DNA from: Rhodococcus sp. 14-1411-2a
GTDB lineage: Bacteria; Actinomycetota; Actinomycetes; Mycobacteriales; Mycobacteriaceae
DNA: 64,000 nucleotides
Direction of reading: 5' to 3'
NCBI RefSeq assembly: GCF_002259485.1
Contig: NZ_NPGA01000003.1
Location: 1 to 64,000 of the forward strand
Shown piece after piece: positions 52,171 through 62,403 of the stretch. The position numbers and the translations under genes are program-made. Positions within the stretch are counted from its first letter, which is position 1. Each line of letters starts with the position of its first letter. The notes below the pieces were generated by a model that was not told the DNA's origin, ran no database searches, and worked only from the letters and a program-made list of their open reading frames with translations.

Positions 52171-53672
52171 CGGGCATCTCCCTGCGTTGCAGCGTCGACG
52201 GACGCGAAGACCGTTCGGTGCCAAGGCTTTCGGGCCACACCGGTGATGTCGGTCATGACGTGCTTGACGGTGAGGTACTCGTCGAGCGAGTAACTGGACA
52301 TGTCCTTGCCGAAACCCGAGGCCCCGAATCCGCCGTGTGGCATCTCGCTGATGATCGGGATGTGGTCGTTGATCCATACACAGCCGGCGGCGATCTCCCG
52401 CGTCGCTCGGCCCGCGCGGTACAGGTCGCGGGTCCACGCCGAGGCGGCGAGTCCGAACTCGGTGTCGTTGGCGCGTCGGATCGCGTCGTCGTCCCCGTGA
52501 TGCGTGGACACCGTGAGCACCGGACCGAACACCTCGTCGCGATAGATCTCGTCCTGCTCACCGACATCGGCGATCAGGGTGGGCGGGTAGAACGCGCCTC
52601 GCCCCTCGGGGACACGGCCTCCGGTCACCACCCTGGCACCCGCGTCGCGGGCCCGGTCCACCATCGCAGCCACCCGATCTCGGTGCGCGACGGAGATCAA
52701 CGATCCCATGTCGGTTGCCGGATCCCTCGGGTCTCCCACGACGACGCGCCCCATCAACTCGGCGACTCCGGCGACGAAGTCCTCGTACAGGGATTCGGCG
52801 ACTATGGCGCGGGTGGCCGCCGTGCAGTCCTGGCCGCCGTTGATCAACGATCCCGCGACGGCACCGTGGATGGCCGCGTCGAGGTCGGCGTCGTCGAACA
52901 CCACCAGCGGTGCCTTGCCGCCGAGCTCGAGCTGCACCCGCGTGCCATGCGCGGCGGCTTGCGCCATCACGCGCCTGCCGACGGGAGTGGAGCCGGTGAA
53001 CGTCATCAGGTCCAGTCCGGCATGGGAGGACAGCGCGACTCCGGCGTCCACTCCGGTTCCGGTGACGACGTTGAACACCCCGTCGGGCACGCCTGCCTCG
53101 GTGGCCAAGCGCGCCAGCCGCAGGGTGGTCAGCGGCGTGAGTTCACTGGGCTTGAGCACGATGGAACACCCGGCCGCCAACGCCGGTATCGCTTTCCACA
53201 CCGCCATCTGCAGCGGATAGTTCCACGGAGTGATCGACCCGACCACTCCGACGGCGTCCCGGCGGATAACGGAGGTATGTTCACCCGAGTACTCCGCAGC
53301 AGCCTTGCCGTCCAGGTGCCGCGCCGCCCCGGCGAAGAACTCGATGTTGTCGATGCTGCCCGGAACGTCGAATTCGGTTGCCAGCCTTGTCGATTTGCCG
53401 GTCTGCGTCACTTCCTCGGACACGAAGTTCTCCGCGTCGGCGGCCACGAGACGCGCCAGTTCCATCAACACGGCGCTGCGGTGCGCGGGGGTGGCGGTGG
53501 ACCATGACGGAAAAGCCGATCGAGCATGCGCGAGAGCCGAATCGACGTCCTCGGCGGTGGCCAAACCGACGTCGGCAACGACAGCTCCGGTCGCGGGATC
53601 GTCGACCTCGTACCGATCACCGCCACCGTCGACCGCGCGTCCGTCGATCCAACAACCAGGAATGTTCGCCAT
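52167..53672 (-). CDS. aldehyde dehydrogenase, gamma-aminobutyraldehyde type
   Basis: 501 residues. Catalytic features are the LELGGKAPLVVFDDADLD region with the general-base Glu, catalytic Cys in GGQDCTAATR, and GSITPWNYPLQM and EVFGPVL. It belongs to the broad NAD-dependent family close to gamma-aminobutyraldehyde/betaine-aldehyde dehydrogenases. With the upstream oxidase it should convert an amino-aldehyde to the amino acid (for putrescine, GABA). First gene of the minus-strand operon, divergent from the Lrp gene. Confidence 0.88.
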   Translation of the reverse strand: MANIPGCWIDGRAVDGGGDRYEVDDPATGAVVADVGLATAEDVDSALAHARSAFPSWSTATPAHRSAVLMELARLVAADAENFVSEEVTQTGKSTRLATEFDVPGSIDNIEFFAGAARHLDGKAAAEYSGEHTSVIRRDAVGVVGSITPWNYPLQMAVWKAIPALAAGCSIVLKPSELTPLTTLRLARLATEAGVPDGVFNVVTGTGVDAGVALSSHAGLDLMTFTGSTPVGRRVMAQAAAHGTRVQLELGGKAPLVVFDDADLDAAIHGAVAGSLINGGQDCTAATRAIVAESLYEDFVAGVAELMGRVVVGDPRDPATDMGSLISVAHRDRVAAMVDRARDAGARVVTGGRVPEGRGAFYPPTLIADVGEQDEIYRDEVFGPVLTVSTHHGDDDAIRRANDTEFGLAASAWTRDLYRAGRATREIAAGCVWINDHIPIISEMPHGGFGASGFGKDMSSYSLDEYLTVKHVMTDITGVARKPWHRTVFASVDAATQGDAR

Positions 53673-53696
53673 GCCTGCGACAGTACCGTCGAACCC

Positions 53697-53759
53697 ACTG
53701 ATTCTCTCTGTTTCGAGCCTTTCGACAACTGATTCTGTCGTTTGAATCGAAAATTGACA
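53697..53759. promoter_or_regulatory. Candidate Lrp operator/promoter region between the oxidase operon and the lrp gene
   Basis: ACTGATTCT occurs twice as a direct repeat (53697 and 53728) with a 31-base period, about three DNA turns. TTTCGA (53720) and TCGAAA (53747) form a palindrome across the second copy, with an inner CGACA/TGTCG pair (53723/53736). A perfect TTGACA -35-like hexamer sits at 53754 for the lrp side, without a convincing -10. The geometry fits side-by-side binding of an Lrp-type octamer (inference). Confidence 0.5.
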
Positions 53760-53815
53760 CGCTTTTCATCGTGGACGGGTTGTGTTCACGGCCACGACAG
53801 TGACAAGATCGAGCC

Positions 53816-54280
53816 ATGCCCGAGCAACCGCCCATCGCACTCGACGACGTCTCCAAGGCGATCATCGAGCAACTCCAAGAGGACGGGCGTCGCTCGTACG
53901 CCGCCATCGGCAAAGCCGTCGGACTCTCGGAAGCGGCTGTCCGTCAACGAGTTCAGCGCCTGACGGACTCCGGCGTCATGCAGATCGTCGCGGTGACCGA
54001 TCCGGTGCAGGTCGGATTCAAGCGGCAGGCCATGATCGGCATCAAGTGCACCGGCGACAGTTACGCCCTGTCCGAGGAACTGTCGGCGATCGATGCGATC
54101 GACTACGTCGTCCTCACCGCAGGGTCGTTCGACGTCGTCGTGGAAGTGGTGTGCGAGGACGACGAACAACTCCTGCAGATCCTGAACAAGCAGATCAGAA
54201 GTCTCGACGGCGTCACCAGCACCGAAACCCTGGTCTATCTCAAACTCGTCAAGCAGCAATACAATTGGGGAACACGATGA
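53816..54280 (+). CDS. Lrp/AsnC-family regulator of the putrescine/GABA cluster
   Basis: 154 residues. Winged HTH (KAIIEQLQEDGRRSYAAIGKAVGLSEAAVRQRVQRL) at about 14-48 and RAM ligand domain after (VVVEVVCEDDEQLLQILNKQIRSLDGV). It differs from the window's first Lrp protein. Its stop overlaps the ATG of the class III aminotransferase, and it is divergent from the aldehyde dehydrogenase operon, a classical place for a local regulator of amine catabolism. Confidence 0.9.
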   Translation: MPEQPPIALDDVSKAIIEQLQEDGRRSYAAIGKAVGLSEAAVRQRVQRLTDSGVMQIVAVTDPVQVGFKRQAMIGIKCTGDSYALSEELSAIDAIDYVVLTAGSFDVVVEVVCEDDEQLLQILNKQIRSLDGVTSTETLVYLKLVKQQYNWGTR

Positions 54281-55644
54281 CACGAACGACAGCCGAACTC
54301 GATGCTTCCGCAGCCAAGCACCTGTGGGGCCACTTCACCCGCCACGGCGCAGGGGTCACTCCCCCGATCATCACCCGCGGGGAAGGCTCGACCATCTGGG
54401 ATTCCAACGGAAAGAGCTACATCGACGGTCTGTCGGGGCTGTTCGTGGTCCAGGTGGGACACGGCCGTGAAGAACTGGCCGAGGCCGCAGCCAAGCAGGC
54501 CAAAGAACTGGCGTTCTTCCCATTGTGGTCGTACGTCACCGAACCGGCCATCGAACTTGCCGAACGGCTCGCCGGTTACGCCCCCGGCGACCTGAACCGG
54601 GTCTTCTTCACCACCGGTGGCGGCGAGGCCGTCGAGAGCGCATGGAAGTTGGCCAAGCAGTACTTCAAGAAAGTCGGCAAGCCCGGTAAGCACAAGGTGA
54701 TCTCGCGAGCGATCGCCTACCACGGCACCCCGCAGGGTGCGCTGGCCATCACCGGAATCCCCGCGCTCAAGGAACCGTTCGAGCCGCTGACGCCGGGCGC
54801 GTTTCGAGTGCCGAACACCAACATCTACCGCGCCCCCGCTCCCCTGGACACAGATCCGAAAGCATTCGGAATCTGGGCCGCGGACCGGATTGCCGAGGCA
54901 ATCGAATTCGAGGGCCCCGATTCGGTGGCCGCGGTGTTCCTCGAGCCGGTTCAGAATGCCGGGGGTTGCTTTCCTCCCCCGCCCGGATACTTCGAGCGCG
55001 TCCGTGAAATCTGCGACCGCTACGACGTACTCCTGGTTTCGGACGAGGTGATCTGTGCGTTCGGCCGGATCGGATCGATGTTCGCGTGCAACGACTTCGG
55101 CTACGTACCGGACATCATCACCTGCGCCAAGGGATTGACCTCGGGCTACTCCCCCATCGGCGCAATGATCGCCTCCGACAAGCTCTTCGAGCCGTTCGAC
55201 GACGGCACGTCGAGCTTCGCGCACGGATACACCTTCGGCGGCCACCCCGTCTCCGCCGCCGTTGCCATGGCCAACCTCGACATCTTCGAGCGCGAGGGCA
55301 TCAACGCGCACGTCGCAGACAACGCCCCGGCGTTCCGTGCCACGCTCGAGAAACTGCACGACCTGCCGATCGTCGGCGACGTCCGCGGCGAGGGATTCTT
55401 CTACGGCATCGAGTTGGTCAAGGACAAGGCCACGAAGGAAACGTTCAGCGATGCCGAAGCAGAGCGCATCCTTCGCGGATTCCTGTCCACCGCGCTGTTC
55501 GACGCCGGGCTGTACTGCCGCGCCGACGACCGCGGCGACCCGGTGGTACAGCTGGCACCACCGCTGATCTGCGGCCAGAAGGAGTTCGACGAGATGGAGC
55601 AGATCCTGCGCAGCGTGCTGACGGAGGCAGGCAACCTGATCTGA
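54277..55644 (+). CDS. class III PLP aminotransferase (putrescine/GABA/omega-amino acid:pyruvate type)
   Basis: 455 residues, ATGA-coupled to lrp, with GGGGAA upstream. Class III hallmarks are GGGEAVESAWKLAKQY, the D-E-V pair in LLVSDEVICAFGR, and the Schiff-base lysine in ITCAKGLTSGYSPIGAM. Close in type to putrescine-pyruvate aminotransferases (SpuC) or GABA transaminases. In the cluster it may act on putrescine directly or on GABA formed by the neighbouring enzymes; the sequence alone does not decide. Convergent with deoA. Confidence 0.9.
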   Translation: MTRTTAELDASAAKHLWGHFTRHGAGVTPPIITRGEGSTIWDSNGKSYIDGLSGLFVVQVGHGREELAEAAAKQAKELAFFPLWSYVTEPAIELAERLAGYAPGDLNRVFFTTGGGEAVESAWKLAKQYFKKVGKPGKHKVISRAIAYHGTPQGALAITGIPALKEPFEPLTPGAFRVPNTNIYRAPAPLDTDPKAFGIWAADRIAEAIEFEGPDSVAAVFLEPVQNAGGCFPPPPGYFERVREICDRYDVLLVSDEVICAFGRIGSMFACNDFGYVPDIITCAKGLTSGYSPIGAMIASDKLFEPFDDGTSSFAHGYTFGGHPVSAAVAMANLDIFEREGINAHVADNAPAFRATLEKLHDLPIVGDVRGEGFFYGIELVKDKATKETFSDAEAERILRGFLSTALFDAGLYCRADDRGDPVVQLAPPLICGQKEFDEMEQILRSVLTEAGNLI

Positions 55645-55669
55645 CCGGGCTCGCTACTGCCCGAGCTCC

Positions 55670-56953
55670 TCACCGACCGATGCGGTCGATCACCAGGGGC
55701 CTCGGCTGCGAGGCCGTGGCCCCTATCTCCCAACTGGATTCGAGTGCCTGCTGCGCATACTCGAAGCGCTCGGGGGTGTCGGTGTACAGCGTCGCCAGTC
55801 GATCCCCAGCACGTACCCGATCGCCGGGCTTGGCGTGCAGCCGCACACCGGCAGCGCTCTGCACCGGCTCACCCTGTCGCTCGCGGCCCGCGCCCAGTCG
55901 CCAGGCCGCGAGCCCGACGCCCATTGCGTCCAACCCGGTGACGACGCCGTCGGCGGTGGCGGTGAAGTCCTGGCTCTCCCGGGCGACAGGTAGTGCGGCA
56001 TCGGGATCGCCGCCCTGCGCGGCGATCATCGTTCGCCACCGATCCATGGCCGAACCGTCGGCGAGCTTGTCGGCCGGATCGATGCCCTCGATCCCGGCCG
56101 CGGTGAGCATCGTGCGCGCCAGCGTGATCGTCAGCTCGACGATGTCGGCCGGGCCACCTCCGGCGAGAACCTCGACCGACTCCTCCACCTCGAGCGCGTT
56201 GCCCGCGGTGAGCCCGAGCGGGGTGTCCATCGCCGTCAGCACCGCCAGAGTCCGCACGCCCGCATCGGTTCCGAGCTCGACCATCGCTGTGGCCAGTTCA
56301 CGTGCGTCGTCGACGTTCTTCATGAACGCACCGGCACCGACCTTGACATCCAACACGAGCGCCCCGGTGCCCTCCGCGATCTTCTTGCTCATGATCGAGC
56401 TGGCGATCAGTGGGATCGACTCGACCGTTCCCGTCACGTCGCGCAGTGCGTAGAGCTTCTTGTCGGCCGGAGCCAGATCGGCACCGGCAGCGCACACGAC
56501 AGCACCGATCGCCGGATCGGCCAGGATGCGATGCATCTCCTCACCGCTCAGATCCGCTCGCCAGCCGGGGATGGACTCGAGCTTGTCGAGCGTTCCGCCG
56601 GTGTGTCCGAGTCCTCGACCCGACAGCTGCGGCACTGCCGCACCGCAGGCGGCGACGAGCGGAGCCAGCGGCAGCGTGATCTTGTCTCCGACACCACCGG
56701 TCGAGTGCTTGTCGACGGTGGGCAGCGGCAGTGCCGAGAAGTCCATTCGGGTACCCGACGCGATCATCGCGTTCGTCCACGTACCGAGCTCGCGACGCGA
56801 CAATCCACGCCACAGAACAGCCATCGCGAGAGCCGACATCTGTTCCGGCGCGACGGATCCGCGGGTGAACTCCGCAATCACCCATTCGATCTGTTCGTCG
56901 TCGAGAACGCGCCCGTCTCGCTTGGCGCTGATGATGGATACGGCGTCAGGCAT
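55670..56953 (-). CDS. deoA: thymidine phosphorylase
   Basis: 427 residues. The family signature KHSTGGVGDKITLPLAPLVAACG is present, with SGRGLGHTGGTLDKLE and KKIAEGTGALVLDVKVGAGAFMK. The C-terminal PYNP domain follows (residues about 340-427). Cleaves thymidine/deoxyuridine with phosphate. Overlaps the upstream cdd gene by 8 bases; Rv3314c-Rv3315c equivalent order. Confidence 0.94.
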   Translation of the reverse strand: MPDAVSIISAKRDGRVLDDEQIEWVIAEFTRGSVAPEQMSALAMAVLWRGLSRRELGTWTNAMIASGTRMDFSALPLPTVDKHSTGGVGDKITLPLAPLVAACGAAVPQLSGRGLGHTGGTLDKLESIPGWRADLSGEEMHRILADPAIGAVVCAAGADLAPADKKLYALRDVTGTVESIPLIASSIMSKKIAEGTGALVLDVKVGAGAFMKNVDDARELATAMVELGTDAGVRTLAVLTAMDTPLGLTAGNALEVEESVEVLAGGGPADIVELTITLARTMLTAAGIEGIDPADKLADGSAMDRWRTMIAAQGGDPDAALPVARESQDFTATADGVVTGLDAMGVGLAAWRLGAGRERQGEPVQSAAGVRLHAKPGDRVRAGDRLATLYTDTPERFEYAQQALESSWEIGATASQPRPLVIDRIGR

Positions 56954-57359
56954 GGTTGTTCACGCGTCCTTCGTCGAGGTTGTCGGGGCCGAAAGCATTC
57001 GGGAGCAACTCTGCCAGTCGAGCCGGTCCCGAGACGGTGTCGACGAGCAGACCCGGGCCGCCGAACTCGTACAGCAGCTGTCGGCATCGCCCGCACGGCA
57101 TCAGAATTTCACGCCTGGAATCGCAGCAGGAAAAGGCGACGAGTCTGCCGCCGCCGGTCGAGTGCAGGTTGGACACCAACCCGCACTCCGCGCAGAGCCC
57201 CAAACCGTATGAGACATTTTCCACATTGCACCCGGTGACTATCCGATTGTCGTCCACCAGAGCCGCCGCACCGACCGGAAAGTTCGAGTACGGGGCGTAG
57301 GCACGGCCCATTGCCTCATGAGCATTGTCGCGCAACGTCTTCCAGTCGATTTCGTTCAT
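56946..57359 (-). CDS. cdd: cytidine deaminase
   Basis: 137 residues. The zinc site is CAEC (Cys and the catalytic Glu) and PCGRC, as in homotetrameric Cdd; NVENVSYGLGLC is the substrate segment. The start MNEIDWKTLRDNAHEAM has no strong Shine-Dalgarno; a longer reading starting at 57416 lacks family similarity. Converts cytidine to uridine for deoA/upp salvage. Divergent from sdhC. Confidence 0.92.
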   Translation of the reverse strand: MNEIDWKTLRDNAHEAMGRAYAPYSNFPVGAAALVDDNRIVTGCNVENVSYGLGLCAECGLVSNLHSTGGGRLVAFSCCDSRREILMPCGRCRQLLYEFGGPGLLVDTVSGPARLAELLPNAFGPDNLDEGRVNNHA

Positions 57360-57624
57360 GGTGAACCATCCAATCACGGTGTCTGAATTGATGCAGAGAT
57401 CCGGTCCGATGAGCATTCATCAATTGGGAAGGCAAACCTAACACCGCATTTCGGCACCGTACGAACCTCGAGTCGAATTAGTTCCGTGTTTCGAATGGGT
57501 TTACAGTTTCCAGTAAGCGGCTAGTACAACCAGCACTAGGGCCGAATCGCGACAAATCGAGCCAGGCAAGACCGGCCACCGGGGCTCGATGCGTCCACCA
57601 ACGACGTTGGAGGCATTGCACTCG
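57360..57624. promoter_or_regulatory. cdd / sdhC divergent control region with an IdeR-box-like sequence
   Basis: 265 bases. At 57423-57441 the sequence matches the mycobacterial IdeR/DtxR box (TTAGGTTAGGCTAACCTAA) at 14 of 19 positions, the right half AGGCAAACCTAA being 11 of 12. The rest holds no gene; AT content rises around 57405-57525, where promoters are expected. Confidence 0.4.
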
Positions 57625-58035
57625 ATGAGTAGCACGACGGAAGTCGCTCCGGTCAAGGAGCGCAAGCGGTCTCTGTACCGCGGGGACCCGGGCATGTGGT
57701 CCTGGGTTCTGCACCGCATCACAGGCGTTCTGGTCTTTTTCTTTCTGTTCGTCCACGTTCTCGACACGGCGATGGTTCGGGTCAACCCCGAGACGTACGA
57801 CGCCATCATCGAGACCTACAAGACCCCGCTCGTCGGCCTGATGGAAATCGGCCTCGTCGCGGCAGTGCTGTACCACGCGTTGAACGGCATCCGCGTGATG
57901 CTGATCGACTTCTGGTCCAAGGGACCGCAGTACCAGAAGCCGATGCTGTGGGCGATCGCAGTCATCTGGCTCGTCGTCATGATCCCCGGCGCGGGACGAA
58001 TCTTCTACAACATGTTCACGGCGGGTGGTCACTGA
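57625..58035 (+). CDS. sdhC: succinate dehydrogenase, cytochrome b subunit
   Basis: 136 residues. Three transmembrane segments; HRITG motif (residues about 35-39) and YHALNGIRVM with the heme histidine. A GGAGG lies about 11 bases upstream of the ATG at 57625, preferred over 57589. Anchors SdhAB to the membrane and passes electrons to menaquinone. TGATG overlap with sdhD. Confidence 0.9.
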   Translation: MSSTTEVAPVKERKRSLYRGDPGMWSWVLHRITGVLVFFFLFVHVLDTAMVRVNPETYDAIIETYKTPLVGLMEIGLVAAVLYHALNGIRVMLIDFWSKGPQYQKPMLWAIAVIWLVVMIPGAGRIFYNMFTAGGH

Positions 58036-58487
58036 TGTCGACGCAGGGTCCCGAGGCCAAAGTCCTCGGCACGAACTACGACCGTCCGGCCAGCTTGGCC
58101 AACCCACGTTCGCCGCGGCGGCAGAGCAAGGGCAACTTCGAGCTCTACGCATGGCTGTTCATGCGCTTCTCCGGCCTGGCACTCGTCGTGCTCGTCCTGG
58201 GCCACATGTTCATCATGCTGATGCTCGACGACGGTGTGCACCGCATCAACTTCGCTTTCGTCGCCGGTCGTTGGGCCAGCCCGTTCTGGCAGTTCTGGGA
58301 CCTGACGATGCTGTGGCTGGCGCAGCTGCACGGCGGCAACGGCCTGCGCACGATCATCGCGGACTACTCCCGCAAGGATTCGACGCGATTCTGGCTGACC
58401 ACGCTGCTGGTGCTGTCGATGATCCTCATCATGGGCGTCGGCACGTACGTCATCTTCACGTTCGATCCCAACATCACGGCGAGCTAA
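58035..58487 (+). CDS. sdhD: succinate dehydrogenase, hydrophobic membrane anchor subunit
   Basis: 150 residues. A charged N-terminus (about 1-40) precedes three hydrophobic spans: FSGLALVVLVLGHMFIML, FWDLTMLWLAQLHGGNGLRTI, LVLSMILIMGVGTYVIF. HMFIM and QLHGGNGLR supply candidate heme/quinone residues. Third anchor-type gene order as in Rv3317. Confidence 0.88.
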   Translation: MSTQGPEAKVLGTNYDRPASLANPRSPRRQSKGNFELYAWLFMRFSGLALVVLVLGHMFIMLMLDDGVHRINFAFVAGRWASPFWQFWDLTMLWLAQLHGGNGLRTIIADYSRKDSTRFWLTTLLVLSMILIMGVGTYVIFTFDPNITAS

Positions 58488-58503
58488 GGACACTGACGCT
58501 TAC

Positions 58504-60255
<1,752 letters not shown>

Positions 60256-60256
60256 C

Positions 60257-61039
60257 ATGAGCGCACCCACCCTGGACAAGAAGTCCAACGAGTCCGATCT
60301 GCCACCCGTCCCCGAGGGCGCGGTGATGGTCAACCTCAAGATCGCGCGCTTCAATCCCGAGAGCGGTGACGGTCAGCGCTGGGACACCTTCCAGGTCCCC
60401 ACACTGGCCACGGACCGTCTGCTCAACCTGCTGCTGTACGTGAAGGGCTACCTGGACGGCACCCTGACGTTCCGTCGTTCGTGCGCACACGGTGTCTGCG
60501 GCAGCGACGCGATGCGGATCAACGGTGTCAACCGTCTCGCCTGCAAGGTGCTCATGCGCGACATGCTCCCCAAGGACTCGTCGAAGACGCTGAACATCAC
60601 CATCGAGCCCATCAAGGGTCTGCCGGTGGAGAAGGACCTCATCGTCGACATGGAACCCTTCTTCGACGCGTTCCGCGCCGTGAAGCCGTTCCTGATGACG
60701 ACCGGCAACGAGCCGACCCGAGAGCGGATCCAGTCCGCTGCGGACCGCGCCCGCTTCGACGACACCACCAAGTGCATCCTGTGCGCGTGCTGCACCACCT
60801 CGTGCCCCGTGTTCTGGAGCGACGGCAGCTACTTCGGTCCGGCCGCCATCGTCAACGCACACCGGTTCATCTTCGACAGCCGTGACGAGGGTGCAACCGA
60901 GCGTCTGGACATCCTCAACGACGTCGAGGGTGTGTGGCGTTGCCGCACCACCTTCAACTGCACCGACGCATGCCCTCGCGGCATCCAGGTGACCAAGGCG
61001 ATCCAGGAAGTCAAGCGAGCGTTGCTCTTCGCACGCTGA
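60257..61039 (+). CDS. sdhB: succinate dehydrogenase iron-sulfur subunit
   Basis: 260 residues, one base after sdhA. [2Fe-2S] cysteines in RRSCAHGVCGSDAMRINGVNRLAC; [4Fe-4S]/[3Fe-4S] in CILCACCTTSCPVFW and the final FNCTDACPRGI. Links SdhA FAD to the membrane subunits. Operon ends here with a strong terminator. Confidence 0.96.
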   Translation: MSAPTLDKKSNESDLPPVPEGAVMVNLKIARFNPESGDGQRWDTFQVPTLATDRLLNLLLYVKGYLDGTLTFRRSCAHGVCGSDAMRINGVNRLACKVLMRDMLPKDSSKTLNITIEPIKGLPVEKDLIVDMEPFFDAFRAVKPFLMTTGNEPTRERIQSAADRARFDDTTKCILCACCTTSCPVFWSDGSYFGPAAIVNAHRFIFDSRDEGATERLDILNDVEGVWRCRTTFNCTDACPRGIQVTKAIQEVKRALLFAR

Positions 61040-61054
61040 CAACTCCCCCCGCAG

Positions 61055-61092
61055 TCGAAAGGCCCCTTCGCACACGCGGAGGGGCCTTTCGA
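61055..61092. terminator. Bidirectional rho-independent terminator after sdhB
   Basis: TCGAAAGGCCCCT and AGGGGCCTTTCGA form a perfect 13-bp stem around a 12-base loop, with the stem flanked by AAA/TTT runs in both directions. It separates the sdh operon from the convergent acyl-CoA dehydrogenase gene. Confidence 0.9.
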
Positions 61093-61101
61093 CGTTCTAC
61101 G

Positions 61102-62307
61102 TCACACGAACGCGCCGAATCCGGTCACTCCGCGTCCGACGATCAGATTGTTGATCTGCGCGGTTCCCTCGTAGGAGTACAGGGCCTCGGCATCGGCGAA
61201 GAATCTGATGACGTCGTGCTCGATGAGAATTCCGTTGCCGCCCAGGATCTCTCGGGCCCAACCCACCGTCTCGCGCAGCCGCGTCGTACAGAACGTCTTC
61301 GCGAGCGCCGCATGCTCGTCTTGGTGGACGCCGTTGTCCTGCAACTGAGCGACACGAATCGCCATCCCGAGCGCGGCAGTGATGTTCGCCGTCATGCGGG
61401 CGATCAGGTCGGAGATCAGCTGGAACGAGGCGATCGGAGATCCGAACTGTTCGCGTTCGCGCGCATACGCCACGGCCCGCTCGTACGCGCCCATCATCAC
61501 GCCCACGGCTTGAAAGGCCACTCCCCCGCGCGTCAGCCGAAGCACCTTCGCAGTGTCGGCGAACGAGTTGGCCTCGGCAAGCTTGTTGCCGACCGGGACT
61601 CGGCAGTTCTCCAGATGGATGTCGGCGTTCTCCACCGCGCGGAGCGAGTACTTGCCCTCGATCTTCTCGGCCCGGAAGCCTTCGAATCCTTGCTCCACGA
61701 CGAAGCCCTTGACCTCACCGTCGGCCTCGTCCTTGGCGAAAACGATGGTCAGATCGGCGAAGGTGGCATTGCCGATCCACCGCTTGCTGCCGTTGAGGAT
61801 CCAGTGATCACCGTCGAGGCGGGCAGTGGTCTCCAGCCCGCCTGCGACATCGGAGCCACCGTGCGGTTCGGACAGGCCGAACGCGCCGATCTTCTCCATT
61901 CGACGCATGGCAGGCAACCACCGTTCGCGCTGCTCCTCGGAGCCCAGAATCGAGATACTGCTCATCGCCAGCGAACTGTGCACGCTGAACATCGTTCCCG
62001 TCGACGGATCGACCCGCGCGAACTCCATTTCGAGCCAGCCGGTGAGCAGCTTGCGTGAGGCCTTGCGGTCCTCGAATGCGTAACCGAGACCGGCGATTTC
62101 GAGTTCGGCGATCTTCGGCATCAGGTGCACCGGAGAGGTGGCCTTCTCCCAGAATTCGTTCGCCCTCGGCGCGACCTCGTCCTGCAGGAACCGACGGGTA
62201 CGCAGGACCACCTCGATCTCGGCGTCGTCGAGCATGCTCTGATATCCGAAGAAATCGGATTCGAGATAGTCCGGCGACAGTGGTCCGAGGGGCTCGTGCT
62301 CGCTCAT
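61102..62307 (-). CDS. acyl-CoA dehydrogenase (glutaryl-CoA dehydrogenase-like)
   Basis: 401 residues. Start ATG at 62307 has GAAGGAG upstream; the longer reading from 62334 lacks this. Features: GLSEPHGGSDVAGGLETTA FAD/substrate loop, GSKRWIGNATFADL, and the catalytic glutamate in LYSYEGTAQINNLIVGRG (Glu380), so this one, unlike the protein at 17908, has the intact motif. FFGYQSMLDDAE at the start and W/KRW pattern resemble the glutaryl-CoA group. Substrate inferred only. Confidence 0.87.
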   Translation of the reverse strand: MSEHEPLGPLSPDYLESDFFGYQSMLDDAEIEVVLRTRRFLQDEVAPRANEFWEKATSPVHLMPKIAELEIAGLGYAFEDRKASRKLLTGWLEMEFARVDPSTGTMFSVHSSLAMSSISILGSEEQRERWLPAMRRMEKIGAFGLSEPHGGSDVAGGLETTARLDGDHWILNGSKRWIGNATFADLTIVFAKDEADGEVKGFVVEQGFEGFRAEKIEGKYSLRAVENADIHLENCRVPVGNKLAEANSFADTAKVLRLTRGGVAFQAVGVMMGAYERAVAYAREREQFGSPIASFQLISDLIARMTANITAALGMAIRVAQLQDNGVHQDEHAALAKTFCTTRLRETVGWAREILGGNGILIEHDVIRFFADAEALYSYEGTAQINNLIVGRGVTGFGAFV

Positions 62308-62403
62308 GTTGGCTCCTTCGTCTGGCACCTCCATCGGGCACCGCTATCGGTCTTCTACCCGCCACGCGCGATTCTCACGCATGGGCCCGCGGCCGCCGAC
62401 CGG

